64,000 nt of DNA from Xestospongia bergquistia (Eukaryota; Porifera; Demospongiae; Haplosclerida; Petrosiidae), in the NCBI GenBank assembly GCA_963965975.1, contig OZ014412.1, forward strand, positions 13,964,849 to 14,028,848, written 5' to 3'. Below, one piece after another: positions 39,701 to 53,700 of this stretch. Made by a program: the position numbers and the translations under genes. Under the pieces are notes generated by a model. It saw only the letters and a list, made by a program, of their open reading frames with translations. It was not told the DNA's origin and did no database searches. The first letter of the stretch is position 1; each line of letters starts with the position of its first letter.

Positions 39701-42700
39701 GAGATACTTACTGTGTTAATGGCATCCAGTGATGCACCAGCTTTAATTAGTGTATGAGCTGTATCAGAATAGCCAAAGTAAGCAGCATAGTGAAGAGGAG
39801 TATTATTGCCCTACATAAAGGAGATGTCAGTATTTATGATCAATTCACTTTATAATATACAGCTACATCTAATGATACATTATAAAGGATAGGTAAAATA
39901 ATTCAATATCTTTTCACTAATATGTATAGAGAGGTTAATACTTTATGTGATGTCAGCAGTAGTATTCATAATAACTAGATATTATCATATTTGGAGATTA
40001 AAGTGTTTGTCCTATTATGTCACATATCTTTTATCTATAGGTTTACAATAATTATAGTCTTATAATATAATACATGACAGTAATTAAGTCATTTGTTAAA
40101 TACATGCTCTATAGAGCTTATATTATTAATTAACAAGTTATAACTAGTATATATCATTATTATACAACAGTTGTAAAATAGCTAAACATGATATTAACAT
40201 AATAACATTAAGTGTACACAATATCAGTTATGAAATGGAAACAAATATTAAAATTATCAACATCCCTTAGAGGACGACGCCATTTTAAAATATTTCACTT
40301 AAAAACATTAAGATTAAGGTGAAAACAGAGAATAGGAATTTGCTGATGAAACAACCAGTGTATTATGCTTCAATTTCTGTTCTCTTAATGGCAAATTGAT
40401 TAGACTATCAACCACTATGGTATGTTTGTTCTAGAGACCATTACCATTGGACACTTGAACGCATATGATGTCCTTAACAAATTAACAGCAAAACTTATAA
40501 GAACAGGTAAATAAGAAACATTTTTAATAAGCATTACACGTCTCACAAAATTAGTTTTAATGAAGGTGGGCGTATCACGAATTTGTGATAGTGGTCCTCT
40601 AAGGGATATATATCATGTAACCTATACTATCCAATAATGAGAGCATTGACATCATTCTATTGTATTGCTAAATGAGTTTACTGCACATATTAACATATTA
40701 ATATTACGTAATAAATAACTTGTAATGTTTAAATTTTATGTAACAAAGACTAGAAACTAAATATCAAAACATATTCAAGTGTATAATATCTGACTTGTCT
40801 TCACAAGCTAGGACACTTCCAACATACTACTAAGCTATAGGATGAGTAATCTGTACTGGAAGCTTATGAGGATAATACACAAATAAATCACAATTTATAG
40901 TGTTTGACAAAAAAGAAACGCAGTGGCTATAGATCTAGCAGCCGGATGCAATAACTATAGTTATTAATCCGGAAATTATTAAGTAAGTAACTAACTATTA
41001 ATAAACATTAATAAAAATGGCTTGAAGCAGGTGCTGTCATGTTGGAGAGTTCCACAGACCTTCCTTTGAACGACACTTCGATAGATCTTGTGTGCTTTAC
41101 CGTTGGAGAAAGGTTCTCCTCGTATCACTATTTGAAAGAGAAAGTAACAGCATACGAGAAGGCGAAATCAATTCAATTGAGTCACAGTGACTCAAAGACA
41201 CTTCAGACTGCCAGTAAAAGAATTCCACTTAAGGCTGCAAAAGCTAATAAAGACTTAGTTTACTACTACATCAATCCTTCCTGTGTGTTTGGTGGTAAAA
41301 ACTATCAGGATAATGGAAAGAGACCTAATCAGAGGTCAGTACTGATACGTTAGTGTAGTTTGTATAGTTAGGTCTAAACTTCACAATGTTTTTTATAGTA
41401 CTATTAAGCAAGAATGTAAGGTGATGATCAAACTATCTCTAAGTGATGACGGGCAGCATTTGGTTGTCACTGATGTCAATGAAAACCACACCCATGATGA
41501 TAGCAAAGTGAGAAGCAGTCATTACCTGATTATTACTATGATAACTTGATTAAATAGGAAATATATGATCACCTTCCTCATCATTGGATGCTTGACTGTG
41601 AAACCAGGAAGGAAGCAGAAGGGTTTTTAACCCTTTACGCGCATGCGCAAAATGATGTCATTAATTGTCAAAGCCACGCGTTTTTGAAGTATTAAACAGT
41701 TTGGAAAGAAGACACTTATATCAATGTAAATCTCTAGTTTGAAGTATTTGCTGATTGTCTTTTATGTGTAGAAGTGTTTACTAGACCTCTTATTGTGTTT
41801 TAGATGTCTTACTTGTTGTTTACAAAGGTTATACCATGTCCGAGTTGAGAAGAGCCCTTCATTAAAAAAAAGGTGTTTTATGCATGGAATGTAAGGTGAG
41901 GAATTTCCTTCCCTATTAAACACAATTAGCGCTGAAGCACATTTTAATTATATTCATTACTTGTTCAGGTGAATGTCATGCGAACACACCACGTTTTCTC
42001 TCGTGTTTGTGAACATGCCAACTGGAAAGAGATTGAGAGCGCAAACAAAGGAGGTTGTTGTGAATGTCTATGGATATTTTGAGGAACTTGGCAGGCGTAA
42101 ACGGACTGAAGTAGGACTGGAGGTGAATCGGATGAGTCTGATGATTCCAATCAGTCTGATAGTTCCAATGACGATTAGTTGTAGGCATTCTCAGTCTTCC
42201 TTCTTCGTCGAAAGGTTTTTTTCAAAACCATGGTGGCTTTATAGCTGCCTCAAATCATAAAAGATGATACCTGGTTATTATTTTAATAATAATTGTTATA
42301 ATATACCATTTGTTCATATAATTAGAATTGTAATTTTGAATTGCCACGTGACAGATGGCTGACTTCTCAAAGCGAAAATTGTTTTTTATTAAACCCTCGA
42401 AGGTGTGCAATTCGAAGTATGTGAAAGGTATGCCATTGAAAATGTATGGAGTTTTCTAGTTTGGTACTTTCTCGTAGTGCTAGAGAGCCAAATTTTATAT
42501 ATAAAATGCGCATTTGCAAGATAAATCGATTGTGCAAGTTTCATGTCAATAGCACGTAAAACGGCGAAGTTATTCACATGTCTGGGTGGGCCCTCTCAAC
42601 TCGGACACGGTATAGTTACGTACACACTCATCACATCAATCTGTCTATATTACAAGTGACTTTATTCCTTTTTTTCATGAGATTCAATGACTGTAAGAAC

Positions 42701-44735
42701 TTTTAGCATTTTAATATACTGTTACAAATACCTAATATTTATAGAGCAATATCATATATACATATTTACAGATTATTATAATTTATAATTAATTATTTCA
42801 TGGTATCGTTCGAAACAAGTATCTACATGTAATGGTGGGTTATTTGTGCATGTCCTACAGTAATATATTGTGTCATGTCTTTGTCCTTTTTTATGGTCAT
42901 TACATATGAGACATCATCTTCATTTTGTCCCATATTCAACATAGTGTCATCCTTGAAAACGTTCGTCTGGTCTTGTGGGGCGCATAAGCTGTCTTCTGAA
43001 ATCTCCTACAACTAACCCATCACAAAGACTTACTACTATCTGTCGTCTGTAGTCAACGTGTGTGAGAAGTTTGTTAACTGACATTTTGTACATGATGTAT
43101 GAGTTTACAATGGCAACTTCAAACAACCAGAACATGAGCTTCCTCCACCATTTGACACTACGTCTTCCAAAGGAATAGTAGACAGCATATTGGTCTGCTT
43201 TGTCCACTCCACCCATGCTCTGATTATACTTGTGGATAACAAGTGGTTTTGTTTTCATTTCTCAACGTCTTCCAGTTACAGTTGTCAAAGTCGCTGTATG
43301 TACAAATGATAGTATTAGGACTGTTTTACCTTTGTCTCTCCAACCTAAGACCAACTTCTTTCCGTTCCTCCAAGCCCTAGTTTCCCCTCTTCTTAGTTTC
43401 ACCGTGTTCTTTCTGACTGCTTTAGGGAGTTGCTTTCTGTTGCTAATGATGGTACCAGTGTATCATCTATCTTTCTTTTACAACTTATCTGCCAAAGGAA
43501 CACTAGAATAGAACCTATCAGCATAAATGTGGTGACCTTTGCCAAGGTATTTTTCAGCAACAGTAACAACAACCTTGGCTAACAGAGGGAGATCATCATT
43601 ACAGCTGGAGAGATGGGCTCTCATCTCCTGCCCAGTATAAGGAAGGATGTTACAAATATAACAAGTCTCACTATCAGCAAGTACAAATGCTTTTAGTCCC
43701 CATTTTGTGGGTTTTAGAGGACAGTATTGTATGAAACTAACTCTGCCCTTGAAGCCAATTATAGTTTCATCAATTGAGAGCTCACAGTGTGGATAGTATA
43801 TGCTTTGAAATCTAGCAAGAAGGTGATCTAAGAGAGGACTAACTTTATCTATTCAGTTTGTAAGTGGTGCTTTCTCAGGTATATGAAGCATCCAGAATAT
43901 TTCCTCAAATCTATTTTGAGAAAGTACATCATGACAAAATGGTATGTAGCTTTCCCAACATGTTTTCCAATACCCTTCTCTCTCTGGGCAATGTAATATT
44001 CCCATGTTAATTATTATTGCCGAGACTGCTCTCATTTCATTGATGGTAACATGACTCCATTTCCTCCACCTTGAGTTCGGTTTGAGTGTTGCAGTCCATT
44101 CCTTTTCATCAATAACCATCCTGGCATACTCATTTGTTCCATCCACAAGCATCTTCAACACTACGTCATCCATAATCAAACTGAAAACTCAACTGGAGAT
44201 GAGTTGGCTGACAAAGTCATCTTTGGTCCTGGTTGCTCGCTGAAAGTACAAATCGATGGTGGTAAATCAGTGTCCAAGTTCTTTATTTCTGTCCATTGGT
44301 CAGTTTCATCATTGTCATCGTTATTACTGTGTCGTTGCATACCTCCACTTCCACGTCCTCGTCCATATCTTTGTCCACCCCCTCACTTACCTTCCCCGTC
44401 ATGCCCTCGTCCTGTTTAGAAGGTTAGTGAAAATAATTCATAATTTTTACAATCAATATTTTATCAAGATATTTGTTTAATCAGAATTGAGTTTATTGTT
44501 TTAGCATTTTTTTTGTTTGGTTTATTTTATTTTTGATTATATCATACATATGTATATATATGATATTGTCTATATCTGAATGTGGTGACCGACTTCTATC
44601 ATCATCACTTTTATTTGTCACCAATAATTCATCTTGTGAGGTATCTATCATGTGATTGATATCTTATCTTCATTATTTACATTTGAATTGAACTTTTTTG
44701 TATTTTTTATAATATTATTTATTCATTATGTTTGT

Positions 44736-44774
<39 letters not shown>

Positions 44775-47700
44775 TACATCTTATCATTTATGACCGGATC
44801 TATGTGTGAGTTATGAAAATCGCCATCATTGGAAGATGTCTCTATCGTTTGTTGTAAATAATATTTCTGTCTTTTTACATATATATTTACCTTCATCAAA
44901 AACATCACTAAAGTCTGATACATCTGATTCGTCGCTAAATACCCTTGCAATAACGTCATCAGTGGTAAGAGCCATATCTAAACAATGAACGCTATCGTCG
45001 TATGTATTTGCAGCTCTATATATCGACTCTTATTATACGGAAGGAACATGATTTTACAAGAAAACAATCGATGAATAGCTATTCTAAATGTGGTTCAGAT
45101 CAGTGTAGACAGTTACAAGCAAAAGACAAGACAAAAAAATAAGATGGTAAGTCCGCGACGCATATATGCGTTCTTGGCGCTGTCATTGATTGACGCATAA
45201 ATGCGTTTTTGGCGTGTAAAGGGTTAAAAGTGAAAGTTAACAAGAAGTTGGTTCAACAACATCTTCGGGAAGGTTTTTACACTGAAAGACATTAGCAACA
45301 TACAGGCTGGACTGGTAAGTAAAGAGGATGAAAATAATCTAGACGCTCTTGTTAAGAAGTTAAGAGATATATCAGGTATATATTAATATCATTATTCACA
45401 TGTACATGTATGTGAATTAAATCTTTTTATTTTTGTCAATTGAAGTATTCACTGATGCTAGCAACATTTTTACAGGCTTATTGTTACAAGACAGTATTAT
45501 GAATTCTGTCTTTGATTTGAATCCTGAGGTAATTCTTGTTGATGACACTTATAAACTGAACAATTTCAGTATGCCTCTGTACTTATTGATGTCCAAAAGT
45601 TTGAAAAAGAGGCTGACCTAAGGCTCTGATAAATCAATTATAGGATTGACAAAGAAGAGAAAGTGTGAAGCAAATAAACCAGTACCATTCTTGAGAAACA
45701 CTCCTCAAGAAAGAAAAAGGTGTGTTTATTTATCATTATGCTTTCTTTCACTCTCTACTCTTTATACAGTGATTCTATCTTGGTTTGTTGATGTTGAAGT
45801 AGCTAATAGTGCTATAGCAGATAATAAGATAATAGAAGAGAATGATATTGAAGTTAGACCAGAAAAGATATCTGTCTTATGTTTGGACAAGAATGTTTGT
45901 TTGGAAAGTTGTAGGAAGTATTGTAGTCAGGTCACTTGGTCAGCACTAATGAATGTTGTGGGACATCCTTTAGGAAAACCCCATTTGGTACTGTTAAAGA
46001 TGCACTAATCCAATTCATGATGAAAGTCAAGCATCAGTTGTCTGTGATTGCTATCTTAATTGGTATCATCTTTCATGCTTGGATATGAAGAACCCACCAA
46101 ATTTAAGTTATGGTTTTGTAGGAAGCGCTATGATTGATTACTTGACTTGTATAAACTCAACTCTTAATGATGAGTGTTGTTTTTTATGATAATGATAATA
46201 ATGAGACTTAAAAGGAACAAAGTTAAAAATAATTCTTTACTTTCTTTCATGCTTATTAATAATTATTAATATCATTAACTGCTGGAACAGCGCATGCACA
46301 GACAGACTTCCGGATTAATAGCTGTAATTATGCTGCAGGACTAGAGCCACTGCCTTATACATATTTCAATTAGAAACCTCAAGATTCAGGCGAAAAAGAA
46401 AATGGGAGTTTGCTGATGAAACAATTGGAATATTATACTTCAATTTCTTTTTTCTCAATATCAAATTACTTTAGTCCATCAACCACTATGGTATGTTTGT
46501 TGTTTTTGAGACCATTTCCATTAACTCTTGAACACACATGCTGTCCTTAGCAATGAAATACAGGTTACTAGTTTTGTAATACTTTTAACTTGTGTAATTA
46601 TGTGAACATATCATATATGAAAAAGTTACAATTTATTAGTTTGAGTCAAGCATGACATTTAGGACTTCATTATCAAGTTCATTATCAAGTTACTACAGTC
46701 ATAATCATAACTGCTCTCTTTCTCTGTTTTAATATCTGAGCAATATTCAAAAACCTGATCAAGATTACTTGTTCTTTTATAGTAGTAATTATTGAATATT
46801 ATATTGTTAATTTTATATAACAAATTAACAGCAAAACTTATAAGAACAGGTAAATATGAAATATTTTTAATTAGAATTCCACGTGTCCCAAAATTGTGGT
46901 TATTAATGAAGGTGGGCGTGTCACGAATTTTGCAGGTTTGTCACAGTAAAGTATCAAAGAAGACCTCAAAAGGTCAAGCCACACATTCTATATTACAAGA
47001 CTTCCCTCCCTCAGATGAAACTCCACCAGCATCTCCACGGCAACCATACAATAATGTGTATGATCTCTTCTCAGTCAGAGGCAAGACCAACCCAATTGCT
47101 TTGACAATTCATGTAAACATGGCAGTCCTTCCCATGGAACTAGACACAGGGGCTTCTCTATCCTTAATTAGTGAAGATACTTATAAATCCATTATACTCT
47201 GTTCTAGTTGAGAAGAGCTCTTTATTAAAAAAAAGGTGTTATATGCATGGATGTAGATGAGGAATTTCCTTGCCTATTATATACAATTAGCGCTGAAGCA
47301 CATTTTAATTATATTCATTATTTGTTCACGTGAATGTCATACGAACACACCATGTTTTCTCTCATGATGCCAGCGGGAAAGAGATTGAGATCACAAACAA
47401 AGGAGGTTGTTGTGAATCTCTATGATTATTTTGAGGAACTTGACAGGTGTAAACGGACTGAAGGATCTCTGAAACAAACCTCTCATGCTACAAAACTTTC
47501 ACGTACCAGCACGGAAGGAGAAACTTAGTACAGGGAGCTGCCTTTTCAACTCCAACAAAGAGGTGCAGCGTCTCCAGACGCTTGTTAGTTGATGATTTTG
47601 ATCATGAAGCCATCAGACGAAAAATATACCACCTCTATTGGGGCAATGAGCACGTGACACTGTCCAAGTTGCTTGTTGTATTGAAAGAGGATAACCTCTT

Positions 47701-50700
47701 TCACAGTCAGCGGGATGCAAGATTGGCTTCAGGCAAAGGGAGTTGAATTCCTAACAAATGCCTTGAAAGCTGAATTGTATAGCATCATACAAAGATTGAA
47801 ACCTACCCCTCGCTATGTTGTTGATGACATAGCTGCTGGTGCAGGTAAGAACTCAGTCAAGATAACCTTTGTATTTATTGATATGTACATCATACAGGGC
47901 ATGAGGTGGTCCAACTCCCTGTTGCTCACTGCACTCTCAATCCTGTTGATTTGGCATGGACATAGGTTTAAGGTAACATCAAGGCCAATACTTGTGCATT
48001 TAATCTCTTTGAGGTTGAGCAGCTGGTATGGGAAGGGTTCAATGTTGTGACACCTGACCATTGGAAGAGCCTCATTCAACATGTTAAGATCCACTTTGAA
48101 GACCACTATTGGTCTAATGATGGCCTCTATGAAGAGTTAGTTGATTATATCTCATTTGAAATGGAGGCGAATCGGATGAGTCTGATGATTCAGATCAATC
48201 TGATAGTTATGATGACGACTAGTTCTAGGCTTTCTCAGTCTTCCTTCTTTGTCAAACGTTTTTTTTAAATCCATGGTGGCTTTATAGCTGCCTCAAATCA
48301 CAAAGACGATACTTGGTTATTATTTTAATAATAATTGTCTTAATATTGCATTTGTTCATATAATTAGAATTGTAATTTTGAATTGCCATTTGACAGATGG
48401 CTGAATGGCACGTATGCCTTTATGCAAATCGCTTAATATGAAATTACGGTCTTGGGGGCATGGGCCTTATTTAGAGTAAAAATTGTACTGACTTCACTAC
48501 AAAATGGTTCATTTTTGTTGTGTGCCTGGCTGTAGGCTAGCAATCGGTCAGATAGAGATTGTAACTTCACGCATCATCGATTGCCATTGAAGAAGAAAGG
48601 AATATTGAAGCAATGGATTTATAAAATTGGAAGAAAAGAGCTACCATTAAATGAGTCGACGCGAGTGTGTAGTCAGCACTTTGTCAACTCCAAAGGACAT
48701 ATGCTGAGACCAGATGAAGTTCCAACGTTAAACTTACCTACATCGGCAACACAGGTTGTTGTACTATCACTACGCAGGCCTCTTGTTAGACATCCAGTGC
48801 AAGGTAGAACCATTGAAACACATATTGTTACAGAACCTGCAGAGTCACCAGTGCCTACATGTAAAGATGTTGGTGTAAATACAGACTTGACAATGGTTAT
48901 GCTTGATTCAATGGAAGAAGAATTAAAGAAAGTAAAGAGGAAATTAATTCAAGTAGAAAAGGATTGTGATGAATTAGAGGAAAAACAGGTGTTACGATTG
49001 AGCAACATCAAGAATGATGAGGACATGTACAAGGTAAGTTTTATACAGGGTTTTCTACCATGTCAGCATTAATGGTGTGCTTTAACTTTCTTGGTCCATC
49101 AGTGAATATGTTGAATTACTGGCATGGTAGCAGCCAAGAAACTCAAGTGAAAACTACTAGGGGTAGAAGAAGAAAGCTGCCTCCGATTGAAGAATTCTTT
49201 CTTGTACTAATTTGACTTTGTCTTGGTTCATTTGAACAAGATTTGGGGTATCGCTTTGGAATTTCTCAAACAACTGTATCTCGTATTATTGTCACCTGGA
49301 TCAATTTAATGTATTTGCAATTTAAACAAATACCGCTTTGGCCACCAAGAGCTCTCACTTTGTCAAATATGCCTAAACTCTTCAAAGATAAGTATCCAAT
49401 GACCCATGTTATTATTGATGCAACAGAGATCTTTGTGGAACAGCCTCATCTGACAGAATTGCAGCAATTAACATTTTCTAATTATAAGAACCACAATACA
49501 TATAAGGGATTAGTAGGCATTTCACCATCTGGTTCATTGATATTTATATCAGACCTATTTCCTGGCTCTATATCTGACAAAGAGTTGACTCGACGATCTG
49601 GCCTTTTGAATTTATTAGAGAGTGGGGATTCCATTATGGCTGATCATGGTTTTCATATTCAAGAGGATTTAGACTTGCTTGAGGTGAAGTTGAACATACC
49701 ACCATTTCTAAAAGGAAAACCACAGCTAAGCCCTAATGAACTAGTTGAAACCAGGCGTATTGCATCATTGTGTATACATGTGGAAAGGGCAATGGAGCAA
49801 ATCAAAAATATCACATCTTTGATAAACCTTTTCCATCCTCTCTTTGTGATACAGAAAATCAAATTTTCTTTGTGTGTACAGTACTTGCTAATTTTAATCC
49901 TTCTCTATGTAACAAAAAATAACTTTAATTATAATATGGAAATTATTTTTGATACAATAATTATCATGAGTGTTATGTAATATATAGATAATGTAAGTGA
50001 TAAGTCAAAGAACATAAGCTGGCTTATATTTTGAAGAAACTAGTTCAGGTGCAATATTTTCATCAAAGTAGTTTTCAAGTTCAGGTATATACTTCTGCTC
50101 CCAATCCTTATCAGGAAATATACGCTCTACAGAAATACCTTTATGTATAAAAATACAAAGTCACACCACTGACACCAATCATATTCTATACAAACATAAA
50201 GTTGTAGCTGAACCTGGTGGTAATAATTATGATCGTGCTTTAATGGAATGATTGAGTTCACTATTTGACAACAAAATTTGTCATCACTGCATGCCTCCTC
50301 TGGTGTGCAATCACGTTTAGTATAAGGACACTTAACTTCAATCACACCATTTGACTGCTGAGATGTCAAATCTTTAACTTGCCATCTGGAGATGCACCTA
50401 ACCATCCTTTCTCAGGATGAATGATGAAGCCACACTTTTCTACTGATATGGTGAAATTTTTGTAACAGATGTACTTCTTAACGGCAACAGCTTCATGTTT
50501 AATTCCCCAAGTAACAGGGGTAGGAGTTGGTATCAATGGTTGTGGGTATACACATTGCCTAAGTAGAGATACAGTTTTATTTCTTTGACATAAAATCCTC
50601 CCACATTTAGATCTAGTTATCCGCTTAGACCTAACAACATACCACAGCTTCTGCAAAGAAAGATCATGAGTTTTCATTTCAATTCTTTTTCTTTCCTGAT

Positions 50701-53700
50701 CTGGTACATTTAGTGACTTCTTCATTCTAAAACAAGATTCCTTAAAATCGTGATTATCAAGTGGGTAAGATGGCAAACATGAAACAACCTCTTCAGATTC
50801 TTTTGTTGCTTCTATGTCCACACTCATTTCAGGATGTAATGAATAGGTTTGATCATGTTTAACCTTTTCCTTCGATGGTACCAAAATATCTAAGAAAGCT
50901 GATGGTTGATTAAGAGATACTAAGTTACAACGTAGTTCCTCAATAACATTATTGCCAAGAGTTCGGTATTCTGGAGGTCGAGGATCATAACTCCCATTCA
51001 TGTTGCTCTTTTTATTCCTTTGAAGAATATCACTTTTTCTTGATGTCAATTCTGCAACTGGCATTATTTCCAATTTCTTAGGCCGTGGTTTATTCCATTG
51101 TTGCAGTCTCTCTGTTGAAGTCAAAAGTCTGGTAGTTTTCCAAAACGACTGAATTCCTCAAGTGCATAACACAAAGCAGCTATGTGTTTGCAGCTAGCAT
51201 GTGGTCCCTTTCCTGCAGGGCACCCACACTCTGCTTGTGCTATGTGAAGGGTTTCCTTGTCCAGTACTAGATTGATTTTATAAATGCGATCCTTTTTCAT
51301 TTCAGGAATGCACTTGCCTTGAGTGTACAAATGCTTATCATTTGCTACTTTGATATCTTGAACATGACCACACTTGAATAGATTCAATGAGTAATGAGTA
51401 TTAAACGAGACTTCTTTCCAGATGAAACTATTTGTCCCTGTAAATGAGGTTGCCATTATTCAGGGAGTCCATTGTAGTCATACTAATAGACTTACATGAA
51501 ATGAATACGACAGTTGTCAGGTTAAATATACACGTTTTACAATAAAAAAAATTGGAATAAGCTGTTGTGTATATGTGTATACACTGTTACTAGGTAGCCA
51601 TTTTGTATATGATGTTTGCAAAATTTGGTAACCAAGTACTTGTAGGATTGTTTTTTCCTGAATACCAAGTATGATATATGTCTGTACAAAATGCATGTAT
51701 GTAACCATTTGATTGACACTATTTAGAGCAACAAGTATGATTTTCCAAAGTAAGTCACATTTTATATATTCTCTAAATTTCTATGATGTATAACTATGAT
51801 GTTTGCTATAATTATTGTAAATGAAAGTAATATATTGTACAGTGTACATTACACAAGAGTTCTAGTCTTGTAGATATTATGTAACAGTCAAGCATAATAA
51901 CATTGAAATATGGTCAGTTGAAGAAGCCTTGCAAATGTTTTTCAATTTTTACAGAAAGAAGAAGTCATCACTCTTCCCAGTGTGACAGAGGTTTATACTA
52001 CAATATTGATAATACCATTCAGTACCTTTTCTCATCTTAGGTGTAGCAGTAGTGGCACTAGTAATGTTTGTTGTTTTGTTTCTGTTGGAAGTGACCCTGC
52101 AATAATATAGAATAATGGTAGCATGTTTTCAACTATTGTATGAGCCAATAAGTTGAGTTCCAATATTGAGACAAAAGTCTTTCATGTTGTGAAATGATGG
52201 TTCAGACAAAAACAGTGAAAACTGTAAGCATTTCTGATAGCTACATCTATGCTAAATTAGGCAATGTATACATAGCATTTCCGCCCATGAGGTTTAATTC
52301 TTATCTGTCAATTCAATGTTAACAGTGTTAATATTTTCATTGTACTTAGCTGTAAGCCCTGGAAATTGAATGCGCTGTCTTTCATCTCTGTTTTGCTTCT
52401 TATAAATTTTATTACCACATTTGTTTGAGATTTTGTGAAATCACTGTAAAGGTTTTGTGTCTTGCCACAGTGCAATTACTAAGTTCCACTCAGTAGTTGC
52501 TTCTACTCCCTTCTTTGTTTGTACTACTGTGGAAAAAATACCTGTCACGTCTTATTGTTCCACAAATATACATTTGGTCATCCAGCCTATCTAACCACAA
52601 TGAAATGCTTCAGAAAAGGTCACAGGAGACATGATGATCTTTCCTACTATGTTTCTAGTAAGATCTTTCACTATACTTGCTCATAGTTCACTTTCAGATC
52701 CTTTCTTTTTAGTGATGTGGAATTTAGATTCAAACCCATTTTTACTATTATCCTAATTCAAACCTTGAATTCTCATTTTATAGGTTATTTTAGTTTGTAC
52801 TGTTTCATACTAGACTGTACAATTGCCTTGTCAACACTTTATATAGTCTCCATTGGGATCACACAAAGCAGTTAATCATCCAGAGAGATGCTCCAAGACT
52901 AGTCTTCCTTTGCCAGGAGGGTATATCCAAATGATCCTGATGGTGCTGAAAGTGTAATTATCTACCTCTAGAGACTTAATTTGCTATTGGTGTGCAGTAA
53001 TAGCAAGGATCTTTTTTTCAATAGTCATAAAGAGATGTTAAGCATATTAAGCCTTTCAATATTTAAGACCAATAATAAGTCCTTAATACCAAAATACTTA
53101 GTAAGTTAACACTTTTAAGAAATGTCAGTACACAAAGTTAATCTTAAATATATACTACTACATGTCTTCAAGATCTGGCTGAAGATCATCATGAGTATCG
53201 GTATTAGGTTGGATACCATCAGAAGTTCTAGGATTATCATTGTAGTCACATCACTTGCGTATTATCAAATGTGTTACTTGTTAATTTCATCATGATGTCC
53301 TCAAATTCATCATCACTCCCATCAAAACAGTATTCAGCAAAACCTCCATCTTCTTTATCAATATCAAGCAAGTTTAAGACTTTGGCTCTAGTATAACAAG
53401 CTCTAGCATTCAGCCATAATAGCAGTCTGTTATAGAAATATTTTAGTGTATACTATTGTTCTATATTTTAGTGATTGTTGATAAATGGACTGAAGTAGTT
53501 GCTGTTTCTGTTTGCTATTGTTTACAGACAATATTATTCAATGAGTTATATTTACACCACCTGATTGTCAAGACTAGACACTTGATCAAAGGTAATTGCA
53601 AACTCATTCTTAAAGTTTCCTGGTTATTGTATTTCCATATGCCTGTCAATCTAATTACTTGTAAACTGACCAGCATATACAAATGCGAGCAGCAGAAGAG

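Larger units (their letters stand above)
41631..45223 (-). mobile_element. piggyBac copy 3, complete ends
   Basis: Ends CCCTTTACGCGCATGCGC and (inverse) CCCTTTACACGCCAAAAACG are flanked on both sides by TTAA (41627-41630 and 45224-45227), the canonical piggyBac duplication. The subterminal parts are also inverted (TGACGTCATT-like at left, GCTGTCATTGATTGACGC at right). It lies inside the MULE transposase gene and itself carries the IS630-type MITE at 41832-42612. Confidence 0.92.
41039..46010 (+). pseudogene. MULE transposase, interrupted
   Basis: The N-terminal exon 41039-41334 (VGERFSSYHYLKEKVTAYEK, YYYINPSC) has an FAR1/FLYWCH-like look. After an intron, about 41399-41510 reads VMIKLSLSDDGQHLVVTDVN and NHTHD, the typical 'L..V....HNH' strand. 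About 41559-41626 reads YDHLPHHW before piggyBac copy 3 intervenes. On the right, the frame resumes with KLVQQHLREG and then, at 45433-45620, VFTDASNIFTGLLLQDS and NPEVILVDDTYKLN, the first catalytic aspartate region of MULE transposases. A frame at 45646-46008 follows. Stops lie between the pieces, and the SWIM finger of relatives is not seen. Confidence 0.75.
40920..46353 (+). mobile_element. Mutator-like element (MULE) holding nested insertions
   Basis: The left end GCAGTGGCTATAGATCTAGC and right end (reverse complement) GCAGTGGCTCTAGTCCTGCA continue as imperfect inverted repeats of about 50 bp, both reaching a shared ATTAATCCGGAA. The interior encodes a MULE-type transposase on the plus strand, split by piggyBac copy 3 (41631-45223). 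Without that insertion it would be about 1.8 kb. I could not see a convincing 8-10 bp target duplication at its borders. Confidence 0.75.
48409..51530. mobile_element. ISL2EU-type transposon with two convergent genes
   Basis: Two genes point at each other: a THAP-plus-DDE transposase (48504-49980, plus) and a SWIM-plus-YqaJ protein (51456-50127, minus), with a gap of about 150 bp. This pairing is the hallmark of the ISL2EU group (IS5/Harbinger-related) in invertebrates. The left border is inferred from where homology of the IS630-type element stops; the right border is approximate, and I could not match terminal repeats. Confidence 0.75.

Noticed and set aside
41636-41645. GCGCATGCGC at the end of piggyBac copy 3 as a promoter
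   Set aside because: It is part of the terminal sequence and lies at the 3' side of the decayed transposase; noted only as a motif coincidence.
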